Source of the DNA: Lysobacter auxotrophicus
Lineage (GTDB): Bacteria > Pseudomonadota > Gammaproteobacteria > Xanthomonadales > Xanthomonadaceae
Reading direction: 5' to 3'
Assembly (NCBI RefSeq): GCF_027924565.1
Contig: NZ_AP027041.1
Span: 2,232,001-2,296,000 of the forward strand
DNA length: 64,000 nt
Of the stretch, positions 52,844 through 59,765 are shown in pieces; the stretch's first letter is position 1; the number at the start of each line of letters is the position of its first letter. Below the pieces are notes generated by a model. The model made no database searches. It was not told the origin of the DNA and worked only from the letters and a program-made list of their open reading frames with translations. Both the position numbers and the translations under genes were made by a program.

Positions 52844-53674
52844 GTGCAACACGAGACGCTGATGGCCAAACGCCACCTGGTGCGCATCGCCATCGAAACC
52901 GCCGAACTGCCCGGCGTGCGCCTGATCGCGCGGCCGCTGTACCGGCGCCTGTTCAATCGCCCGTACCACGGCGGCAACGCGTACTACGGTGCCTACGCCT
53001 CGCGCGACCAGGCGCTGGCGGCGGCGCCGTCGCTGCCGACCAGCTACGACCAGCCGTCGACGACCGGCATGTACATGGACCGTCACCGCAGCATCCGCGT
53101 GAGCGACTACCCGATGGTCCACTGGATTTCACGCCTGCTCGCGCAGGGACGCCACCGCATTTTTGATCTCGGCGGCCACATCGGCGTGACGTACTACGGC
53201 TTCCGCCGTTACGTCGATTATCCCGACACGATGGAATGGCGCGTGCACGACGTGCCGGCGGTGATGGACGCGGGCCGCGACTGGGCGCGCGAGAACGATC
53301 CGAAGGGGCTGCTGCACTTCGCCGACGCGCCCGAAGCCGCCAGCGACCACGACGTGCTGATCACCTGCGGCGCGCTGCAGTACCTGGACTACACGCTGCC
53401 CGAACTGCTCGGCCGCCTGCCCTCGCCGCCCACGCATGTGCTGGTGAACCTGACGCCCGTGCATCCGCGACGCGGCTACGTGACGTTGCAGAACATCGGC
53501 AAGGCCGTGCTGCCGTACCGCGTGATGGCGAAGCCGGAGTTCGTGGCGCAGATGCAGGCGCTGGGGTATTCGCTGGAGGACCAGTGGCAGTCGAAGGAGC
53601 GTCACCTGCGCGTGCCATTCGAACCGGACTGCACGCTGGATCATTACGCGGGGTTCTACTTCAAGCGGGTTTGA
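52844..53674 (+). CDS. TIGR04325-type methyltransferase
   Basis: SAM-dependent methyltransferase of 276 residues. FDLGGHIGVTYYGFRRYVDYPDTMEWRVHDVPAVMDAGRDWA is the cofactor site, and SDHDVLITCGALQYLDYTLPELL, then PTHVLVNLTPVHPRRGYVTLQNIG are distinctive of TIGR04325 methyltransferases. These often occur in surface polysaccharide loci, but no sugar genes are close here. GTG start with GGAGG 8 bases upstream. A strong hairpin terminator follows. Confidence 0.88.
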   Translation: MQHETLMAKRHLVRIAIETAELPGVRLIARPLYRRLFNRPYHGGNAYYGAYASRDQALAAAPSLPTSYDQPSTTGMYMDRHRSIRVSDYPMVHWISRLLAQGRHRIFDLGGHIGVTYYGFRRYVDYPDTMEWRVHDVPAVMDAGRDWARENDPKGLLHFADAPEAASDHDVLITCGALQYLDYTLPELLGRLPSPPTHVLVNLTPVHPRRGYVTLQNIGKAVLPYRVMAKPEFVAQMQALGYSLEDQWQSKERHLRVPFEPDCTLDHYAGFYFKRV

Positions 53675-53698
53675 GTTTGCGCGTGTCGCGACGAACGA

Positions 53699-53724
53699 AG
53701 AAGGCCGGCTTTCGCCGGCCTTCT
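53699..53724 (+). terminator. Strong bidirectional hairpin after the methyltransferase
   Basis: AGAAGGCCGGC-TTTC-GCCGGCCTTCT is a perfect 11-bp stem 25 bases past the stop. A dispersed GGGTCCCGG/CCGGGATGACGG unit follows at 53729-53764. Orientation is with the plus gene; a U-run is absent. Confidence 0.6.
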
Positions 53725-53809
53725 GCGTCACGGGCCTGGGTCCCGGTGTTCGCCGGGATGACGGTGAATCCTGATCTGCGACGCCGTCATCAGGCCCAAC
53801 TTGCTGGCA

Positions 53810-54361
53810 TCACTTCGCCGCCGGCGCGCTTCCCGGCGGGAAGGTCGCGAACATCTTCTCGACGCCGGCCTGCGCCTTGGCGTTGATGTCTTCCGGCGAA
53901 TCCGGAACCGTGCCGGACGCGGTGCCGCGCCAGATCGCCTGCTTGGTCTTCATGTCGAACATGTCGACGACGAGCGTGCCGACTTCGTAGTTGCGCACCG
54001 TGGTGGTGGCCGAGCCCATGCCCGCGCCGCCCCAGCGTCCCCAACCGTAACCGCCCCACGCGGGACCGCTGTAGAACGTGTCCAGCGTCTGCTGTTGCTG
54101 CGTCGCGACGTTGGCGACGATGCCGACATCGGCATTGGTGTCGGCGGTCTGCCGCCAGCCCTTCGCCGCGAGCTTGGCGTCGATCGCGGCGACCACGCGC
54201 TGCTCGACCAGCGGCGAGCGGCCTTCCGGTTTTTTCAGCCACGTGTAGGTGCGGTACGCGTTGAACTGCGCGGCGGGGTCGTAGTCGGTGTGCACCGTCG
54301 GCGTGCTGGCGCAGCCGGCCAGCGCGAGCACCAGTGCCGCGCCGAGGACGAGTCGTTTCAT
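53810..54361 (-). CDS. DUF4136 lipoprotein
   Basis: Lipoprotein of 183 residues: lipobox LALAGC after a Lys-Arg start, then DYDPAAQFNAYRTYTWLKKPEGRSPLVEQRVVAAIDAKLAAKGWRQTADTNADVGIV, YNVGTLVVDMFDMKTKQAIWRGTASGTVPDSPEDI and a C-terminal helix, the DUF4136 pattern. A Gly/Trp-rich loop (GGYGWGRWGGAGMG) interrupts it. Outer-membrane location is likely. Function unknown. Confidence 0.9.
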   Translation of the reverse strand: MKRLVLGAALVLALAGCASTPTVHTDYDPAAQFNAYRTYTWLKKPEGRSPLVEQRVVAAIDAKLAAKGWRQTADTNADVGIVANVATQQQQTLDTFYSGPAWGGYGWGRWGGAGMGSATTTVRNYEVGTLVVDMFDMKTKQAIWRGTASGTVPDSPEDINAKAQAGVEKMFATFPPGSAPAAK

Positions 54362-54650
54362 GTGCCTTCTCCGTGTTTTTGGGGCGAGAGGGAAACCCGA
54401 TGCGAACTGCCGGCGCACGCTGTCGCGCGGCGCGCGCGTGATCGCGAGATAGAACCTGCGCGGGTGAAACAGGTGTGAAGGCAGCCGATGCCGGACGCCC
54501 CGGCACCGTCATCCCGGCGCAGGCCGGGACCCAGGCCGATGGAATGATAGAAGGCAGTTCCGCGCGATCGGGTCGCAAGACACTTCGCCGACCCTCACCC
54601 CAACCCCTCTCCCGCGGGGAGAGGGGCTCAAACCTTCTGCGTTGCAACGG
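54362..54650. repeat. Repeat pair upstream of the DUF4136 gene
   Basis: 54508-54540 holds GTCATCCCGGCGCAGGCCGGGACCCAGG (opposite orientation of the common palindrome) and 54591-54630 holds CACCCCAACCCCTCTCC-CGCGG-GGAGAGGGGCT. No gene is seen in this 289-base stretch. Confidence 0.7.
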
Positions 54651-56090
54651 TCAGAACGAAATCGGCACGCGCGCCGTCAACGTCATGTCCGGCGTATCGC
54701 GCGTCACGCCGACGCCGAGGGCGACGTTGAGCGACCAGCGATCGCTGAAGCGGTACGTGCCGCCCAGCAGCAGCGTGCCCAGCGTCAACCGCACGGAGCC
54801 CGGCGATTCGCGTCCGTTCTGCTTGGTCTTGCCGATCAGGCTCGTGTCGTAGCCCAGGCTGATAGATGCCTTCTCGTTGAGCGCCAGGCCCATGCCGAGG
54901 TTGAAGCCCCAGATGTCGCCCGCCTGCACGTCGCCGAGGAATTCCTCTTCGCGCCCGAGCACGGTGCGCGAGACGTTGCTGCGTTCGAAGTTGTAGAGGT
55001 AGCTGAAGGTGCCGAAGAACACGACCGGATCGGACGGATACAGCCACGTCACGCCCGGCTGGATCGCCTCGAAGCCCGTACCGGTCGGCAGCTCCAGGGG
55101 CAGGCCGGTGCCGGTCGCGTTCTGGATGCAGCGCTGCACGCAGTCGGTGGTGACTTCGAACAGGTCCTTGCCGGTGCGGCTCTTGTAGCGCAGCCAACCG
55201 ATGTAGAACGCCTTGTCCGGGCCGCCGCGGTTGAGCTGGTAACGCGCGGTCGCCTCGACGTCGCCCATGCCGTGGCCGCTCGCGTTGAACACGCGGTCCT
55301 GCGCGCTGCCGGTGAAGATCTCGCGGCTGACCGTGTCGCCGTTGAGGTAGACGTACGGCACCTTCACTTCGACTTCGGCGCGCCCGCCGATGCCCATGCG
55401 GCCGGTGATCGTGCCGATGCCGGAGGTCGTCTTCACCTGGCGCACGTCGATCAGGCCGATGAGGATCGCGGGGATCACCGTGTAGCCGACCAGCGCCACG
55501 CGATCGTTCGCCGAATAGCCGTACTGCAGCGAGGGTTCGAGGATGAACTTGCCCGACGGCGTGAGCACGCCGGGCTGGTCGAAGATCTGCGCGACTTCCG
55601 GCGGACGCGTCACCGAGTCGGGCGCCTGGCCGACGGGCTTCTGCTTCTGCGGTTGTTGTTGTTGCGGCTGCGCGGCCTGCGCCTGGCGCGGCTGCGGCGG
55701 CGCCTGCGCGGCGGCGGGCGCCTGCTGCGCGAGCGTCGGCAACACCGTGCCCGGCGCGACGCCGGCGCCGCGTTCGGCGTCCAGGCGTTCCTCGTCGAGC
55801 GCGCGTTGCAGGTTCGCGACCGCCTGTTCCTGCTGCGCGAGCGAATCGCGCAATGCTTCCAGCCGCTGCGTCTGCGCGTTGATCTCGCGCTGTAGCTCGT
55901 CCAGCGAGCGCTCCTTCGACGCGGGTGCGGGCGGTGTCGCAGAAAGTGCCCCGCCGGCCTGGGGCTGCGCAGCCGGACGGGCCGGCTCCAGTCCCTGCCA
56001 CTGGTCCTGCGCCTGGGCGGCCGCGGCGGCGGCGAGCCACAGGCACGGGGCGAGCATCAGGCGGCGGGGCAACTGCGGCGTCCTTCTCAT
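54651..56090 (-). CDS. Outer-membrane barrel with N-terminal coiled coil (FapF-like), last gene of the secreted-protein locus
   Basis: Exported protein of 479 residues. A Sec signal (CLWLAAAAAAQAQ) is followed by a coiled coil at about 59-105 (LDELQREINAQTQRLEALRDSLAQQEQAVANLQRALDEERLD), a Pro/Gln/Ala linker (108-165) and a C-terminal beta-barrel of alternating strands (FILEPSLQYGYSANDRVAL, EVEVKVPYVYLNGDTV, VTWLYPSDPVVFFGTFSYLYNFERSN, GSVRLTLGTLLLGGTYRFSDRWSLNVALGVGV), ending VPISF. FapF of Pseudomonas has the same order (coiled coil, linker, barrel) and exports amyloid subunits. RBS AGGACG. Function as the export pore is inference. Confidence 0.75.
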   Translation of the reverse strand: MRRTPQLPRRLMLAPCLWLAAAAAAQAQDQWQGLEPARPAAQPQAGGALSATPPAPASKERSLDELQREINAQTQRLEALRDSLAQQEQAVANLQRALDEERLDAERGAGVAPGTVLPTLAQQAPAAAQAPPQPRQAQAAQPQQQQPQKQKPVGQAPDSVTRPPEVAQIFDQPGVLTPSGKFILEPSLQYGYSANDRVALVGYTVIPAILIGLIDVRQVKTTSGIGTITGRMGIGGRAEVEVKVPYVYLNGDTVSREIFTGSAQDRVFNASGHGMGDVEATARYQLNRGGPDKAFYIGWLRYKSRTGKDLFEVTTDCVQRCIQNATGTGLPLELPTGTGFEAIQPGVTWLYPSDPVVFFGTFSYLYNFERSNVSRTVLGREEEFLGDVQAGDIWGFNLGMGLALNEKASISLGYDTSLIGKTKQNGRESPGSVRLTLGTLLLGGTYRFSDRWSLNVALGVGVTRDTPDMTLTARVPISF

Positions 56091-56181
56091 GCGTCGTCCT
56101 TCTGGTACGGCCGTGCCGGGAGGTCCATCCGATGAGAACGCAGTCCGGCGACGAATGCGGGCGCGCGGCCGGCGCGCCCGT

Positions 56182-56691
56182 TCAGGGTGCGGTGGCGGTG
56201 ACCATCGCGTTGTGCAGCGTCGATTGCGTATTGAGGTCCTGGAACGCCTGCAACGTATCGACCCCGACGTTCACCGTGGTGAGCGCACGGATGTCCTGCC
56301 CGTCCCGGGTGTTCTGGATCACGATGCCGCCGGGCGCGCCGGACGGCTCGAACGTGTTGCCGCCGCCGATCTGCACGACCACGCCCTGGTTGAAGCGCTG
56401 CAGCTCCTGCGCCTGGTCGGCGGTCATGCGCGCGACGTCGGGAATCTGCACGCGGGTGGTCGCCAGCAGTTCGCCGTTGACGAACACCGCGCGCTCGATG
56501 CCGAACGACAGCGCCGTGCCGCCGGAGGTGAGGAAACCGCCGCGCATGTCGTCCAGCAGCGCGGGATCGATGGCGACCCATTCGGCACCGAGCACGCTTG
56601 CGGGCGGCGCGGCGAGCGCGGGTGCGCAGCATGCGAGCGCCGCGAGCGCGATGCAGCGGAAAACGCCATGTTTGAACGAAGGCGAGTCCAT
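56182..56691 (-). CDS. Small exported protein with double-glycine motif (partner B)
   Basis: Exported protein of 169 residues (Sec signal ending at ALAAPPA). Residues 41-52 read IDPALLDDMRGG and residues 122-144 read GIVIQNTRDGQDIRALTTVNVGV. Both motifs recur in the gene at 57404. The tail is TQSTLHNAMVTATAP. I do not recognise a family. It is between the C39 peptidase (stop 14 bases upstream) and the barrel gene on the same strand. It could be a substrate of the peptidase, cleaved after RGG. Confidence 0.68.
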   Translation of the reverse strand: MDSPSFKHGVFRCIALAALACCAPALAAPPASVLGAEWVAIDPALLDDMRGGFLTSGGTALSFGIERAVFVNGELLATTRVQIPDVARMTADQAQELQRFNQGVVVQIGGGNTFEPSGAPGGIVIQNTRDGQDIRALTTVNVGVDTLQAFQDLNTQSTLHNAMVTATAP

Positions 56692-56705
56692 GGTCGAACC
56701 CTCCG

Positions 56706-57407
56706 TCAGATGTCGCCCGGACCGCGCCGGGGCGTCACGATGTTGTACAGGCTGTCGCGCGCGATGCCCGCGTCCAGCGGCGCCGGCGGCGCGGTGCGCC
56801 AGTCCTGCGGCATGTTGAACTGCGCGCGTTCGCGGCGGTTGTGCACCACGAACAGGATGCGGTTGTCCCACAGTTTCTCGAAGCGCGAACGCGGCATCGC
56901 GCGTGTCCCGCGCGCGGGATCGCCGAGCAGCACGCGCTCGTTGCGGAATCCTTTCACCACCACGAAGTGGCGATAGCCGCGATCGTTGAGCAGCACGATC
57001 GCCGGCAGTCCCTCGGCGACGAGCTTGTCCAGCGGCTGCTCGAAGCCGTCGGCCTCGAAGCCCAGCGACCGCAGGTAGCGGCGCATGTCCAGCAGCGAGA
57101 AGCCGCGTTGGCGGATCTTCGCCTGGTCGCCGGTCTGGTACATCTGCATGAACACTTCGGCCTCGGTGACCGGATGGCCGTACTGGTAGGTCAAAAGCGT
57201 CGCGGTCGCCGCCGAGCCGCAACTGAAGTCGTACTGCTGTCGCACGGTGGTCTTGAAGCGCGCTTCCTTCAGGCTGGTCACCTTCAGCGAATACGCGCCG
57301 TTCGGCGGTGCGCGCACGTCCACCGTACCGGCCTGCGCGAGGCCGGAAACCAGAATCCACGCCGAGGCCGCCAGGATCGCGCGGCACCGGAATGTGCGCA
57401 GCCTCAT
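56706..57407 (-). CDS. Exported C39-type cysteine peptidase (FapD-like)
   Basis: Cysteine peptidase of 233 residues with a Sec signal (WILVSGLAQAG). The C39 triad is clear: C63 in RQQYDFSCGSAATATLLTYQYG with the oxyanion Gln before it, H147 in YRHFVVVKG, and D163 in LLGDPARG. There is no ABC-transporter part, so it is a free periplasmic C39 peptidase as in FapD. It would cut after a double glycine. Both flanking small genes encode RGG motifs in exported proteins. Its ATG overlaps the stop of partner A by 4 bases. Confidence 0.9.
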   Translation of the reverse strand: MRLRTFRCRAILAASAWILVSGLAQAGTVDVRAPPNGAYSLKVTSLKEARFKTTVRQQYDFSCGSAATATLLTYQYGHPVTEAEVFMQMYQTGDQAKIRQRGFSLLDMRRYLRSLGFEADGFEQPLDKLVAEGLPAIVLLNDRGYRHFVVVKGFRNERVLLGDPARGTRAMPRSRFEKLWDNRILFVVHNRRERAQFNMPQDWRTAPPAPLDAGIARDSLYNIVTPRRGPGDI

Positions 57408-57850
57408 GGGCCCGCGTCCGCGAACTTCACGTTCACGATCATCGCGTTCTGGATCAGCACGTTCGCACCGGTGTTCTGGATCACCGTGGAAATCCCGCTG
57501 GCATTGGCGAACGAACCGGACGTGACCGCGTTGCTGCCGGTGAGTACGTCGTCGGCGATCGCGTCCTCGACGCGGCCGTTGACGAGGATGTCGTTGTCGA
57601 CCACTTGCGCGTCGCCGCCGCGCAGGTCGGACAGCGCGCCGGGATCGACGGCCGTGCCGAACGCGGCATCGGGCGCCGCTGTCGCATCGACCGGAACCGG
57701 TTCGACGAAAGCAGGCGTTACGACGACGGGCTGTGACGCGATGGACGAAAGATCGGCGTCGGGCGCCTGCTGCGCGCAGGCAAGGCCCGCCACGCACCAC
57801 ATCGCCACCCCGACCAGACCGCCCAATGCGATGGAACGATTGCGTTGCAT
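57404..57850 (-). CDS. Small exported protein with double-glycine motif (partner A)
   Basis: Exported protein of 148 residues (Sec signal GLVGVAMWCVAGLACAQQ). Residues 68-79 read VDPGALSDLRGG, and residues 119-142 read GISTVIQNTGANVLIQNAMIVNVK, which aligns with the C-terminus of the glycine-rich protein (GITVAAQNSGFSSLIQQGITVQANL). The start at 57850 is preferred because AAGGAG lies 7 bases upstream, while 57856 is only one base away. Coupled to the C39 gene. Unrecognised family. Confidence 0.7.
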   Translation of the reverse strand: MQRNRSIALGGLVGVAMWCVAGLACAQQAPDADLSSIASQPVVVTPAFVEPVPVDATAAPDAAFGTAVDPGALSDLRGGDAQVVDNDILVNGRVEDAIADDVLTGSNAVTSGSFANASGISTVIQNTGANVLIQNAMIVNVKFADAGP

Positions 57851-57981
57851 CGTCATGCTCCTTGCCGATGGCTTTCCGCGTTGGTCTCGCACGATTCCCG
57901 CCGGCGTTGCCGCCGGCGGGAGTGCTCGAACGTATCCAGACGCATGGACGTCGGGTGGACGGCCATGCATCGCGGAACGCC

Positions 57982-59331
57982 TTACGGACCGACGGTCAGG
58001 TTGGCCTGGACGGTGATGCCCTGCTGGATCAGCGAGGAGAAGCCGCTGTTCTGCGCTGCCACCGTGATGCCCGCTGCGCCGCTGGCGGTGCCGGTCATCG
58101 TGGAGGACATGTCGAAGGAGCCGGCATCGACCATGTTGCTGCCGCCCGCGCCGCCCGCGCCACCGGTCGCGCCGTTGCCGACGCCGCCGTTGCCCGTGCC
58201 GCCCGTGCCGCCCGCACCGTTGCCGGTGCCGCCCGCGCCGCCGTCGCCGCCGGTCGCGCCGGCCGCTGCCACCGCGCCGTCGCCTGCGGTCGCCGAGCCG
58301 TTGGTCGCGCTGGCATCGGCACTGCCGTTGCTCGCGTCGCCATTGCTCGCCGCGCCGCCTGCGCCGCCGCCGCCCGCACTGGCGGTCACGGTGCCGCTGG
58401 CACCGCCATCGCCCGCGGTCGCGCCGGACGTGCCGGTGCCCGCACCGGACGTGCCGGTCGAGGTCGCGGTCGACGTGCCGCCCGCGCCGCCTGCGCCGCC
58501 GGTGCCCGTACCGCCCGCACCACCGCCGCCGCCGGTGCCGTCGTTGCCGGCATCGTTGCCGCCACCGCCGTCGCCACCGGAGTTGCCGCCGCCACCGCCA
58601 CCGCCGCCGCCTGCGCTACCTTCGGCGCCCGCAGCCGAGCCGGCCAGGCTTGCGCCGCCCGCATCGCCGCTGTCGTTGTCGGTATCGCCGCCACGACCGC
58701 TGTAGTTGTCCCAGGTGTCGCCGCCGCGGCCGCCACGGCCGGCGGTCGAATCGCCGATCGTCGCGTCGCCGACGCTCGCGTCGCCCGAGGTCGCGCTGCC
58801 GTTCTCGGCATAACCGCCGGAGCCGCCATCGCCGCCCGAACCGCCGTCGCCGCCGTTGCCGCCATTGCCGCCGTAGCCGTCGCCACCGCCGCCGTCGCCG
58901 CCGTAGCCGTCGCCGCCGTAGCCATCGCCACCGGCGCCGCCCGCTCCGCCATTGGCATTGCCGCCATTGGTGGCGACATTGCCGATGCCGTACGTGCGAA
59001 CGTCGTACACGGCGCCTTCGAGCACGGTCGATGCGACGATCGTGCTGGAGGTCGAGCTGAAGGTCGACGAATCGGTGTACGTGCTGGTCGCGGTACCGCC
59101 GTTGTTGGCGGCCGCTGCACCGTTGTCGGCGCCGGCCCAACCGTCGTTGTTGCGGTTGTCGCCCGTGCTGTTGTTGGACGAATCGGTGGTGCTGTTGTCG
59201 GAGTTGTCGGCTGCGGTAAAGGTGTCGTCACCCTCGCCGCCGTTGCCGTTGGTCTGTTGTGCCATGGCCTGGCCGCCGAGCCCCAGGCCAATGAGCACTG
59301 CTGTTGCCATCAAGCTGGTACGAATGCGCAT
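57982..59331 (-). CDS. Glycine-rich exported protein, candidate fibre or matrix protein, first gene of the locus
   Basis: Exported protein of 449 residues. A Sec signal ends at QAMA-QQ. An Asn/Asp/Ser/Thr-rich segment (30-100) precedes VLEGAVYDVRTYGIGNV (103-119), then about 275 residues of extremely Gly-rich sequence in units such as GGAGGxGG, DGYGGDGYGGDG, GSATSGDASVGDATIGDSTAG, and a C-terminal conserved motif (421-449, GITVAAQNSGFSSLIQQGITVQANLTVGP) shared with partner A. There is no cysteine. AAGGAG lies 7 bases before the ATG and a sigma-54-like promoter 60-90 bases upstream. It resembles PE_PGRS or spidroin-like low complexity. Amyloid or gel formation is inference. Confidence 0.8.
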   Translation of the reverse strand: MRIRTSLMATAVLIGLGLGGQAMAQQTNGNGGEGDDTFTAADNSDNSTTDSSNNSTGDNRNNDGWAGADNGAAAANNGGTATSTYTDSSTFSSTSSTIVASTVLEGAVYDVRTYGIGNVATNGGNANGGAGGAGGDGYGGDGYGGDGGGGDGYGGNGGNGGDGGSGGDGGSGGYAENGSATSGDASVGDATIGDSTAGRGGRGGDTWDNYSGRGGDTDNDSGDAGGASLAGSAAGAEGSAGGGGGGGGGNSGGDGGGGNDAGNDGTGGGGGAGGTGTGGAGGAGGTSTATSTGTSGAGTGTSGATAGDGGASGTVTASAGGGGAGGAASNGDASNGSADASATNGSATAGDGAVAAAGATGGDGGAGGTGNGAGGTGGTGNGGVGNGATGGAGGAGGSNMVDAGSFDMSSTMTGTASGAAGITVAAQNSGFSSLIQQGITVQANLTVGP

Positions 59332-59765
59332 TGTTGTTCTCCTTTACGTGACGTCGGCTGGCGCCCGGGGGAGGCACCGGTAAACGACGCAAGGAACTAC
59401 ACGCATGGCCGGTGCCAACTGTCGTTCAGGCGGGCCAACGCCTTGATCGCGGGGGTTAATGGTCCTGAACGGCGCCGACGCTGTGCGCGCCCGCGCTGCG
59501 CAGCGGCCCGAACCGGGCCCACTCGTTGCAAAACTGAAATGGCGCTTCGACGAAACAACGTGGCGCCGGGCGCGCTGCATGACGCAAGGCCTTGATGCGA
59601 CGGCACATCTCGCGTCGAGGGTGCGATTCAGCCCGCGGTTTCATGCGAGAAACGCGGGACATTACCGCGACACTTCAACATCACGCCGCGCATTTGCGGT
59701 CAATCACTTACGCGCACAACCTCATCGGCGTTCGGCGTTGCGGGCCGGCAACGCCCGGAAAACGC
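59332..59765. other. 434-base gene-free region with operon promoter
   Basis: No gene is seen. It contains the ribosome site and promoter of the glycine-rich gene at 59332-59420. Past 59420 there is a GGCCCG-AAC-CGGGCC palindrome (59505-59519) and an AT-richer stretch near 59700-59730. It lies between rarA (ending at 59766) and the secreted-protein operon, so it may carry activator sites for the sigma-54-like promoter. Confidence 0.55.
59402..59417 (-). promoter_or_regulatory. Sigma-54-like promoter of the glycine-rich/C39 operon
   Basis: On the minus strand: TGGCACCGGCCATGCG, compared with TGGCACG-N4-TTGCW. TGGCAC is perfect, and the GG and GC are 12 apart as required. The -12 element is ATGC instead of TTGC, and G7 is C. 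Transcription would start near 59391, about 60 bases before the ATG at 59331. Confidence 0.55.

Noticed and set aside
54651-56090. Toluene or phenol transporter from the MetA-like barrel
   Set aside because: No aromatic-degradation genes are near; the coiled coil, linker and C39 neighbour fit an exporter better.
57733-59595. Ala/Val-rich 620-residue frame on the plus strand opposite the glycine-rich gene
   Set aside because: It is the antisense shadow of GGC/GCC-rich repeats. The minus-strand protein has a signal peptide, ribosome site and promoter.
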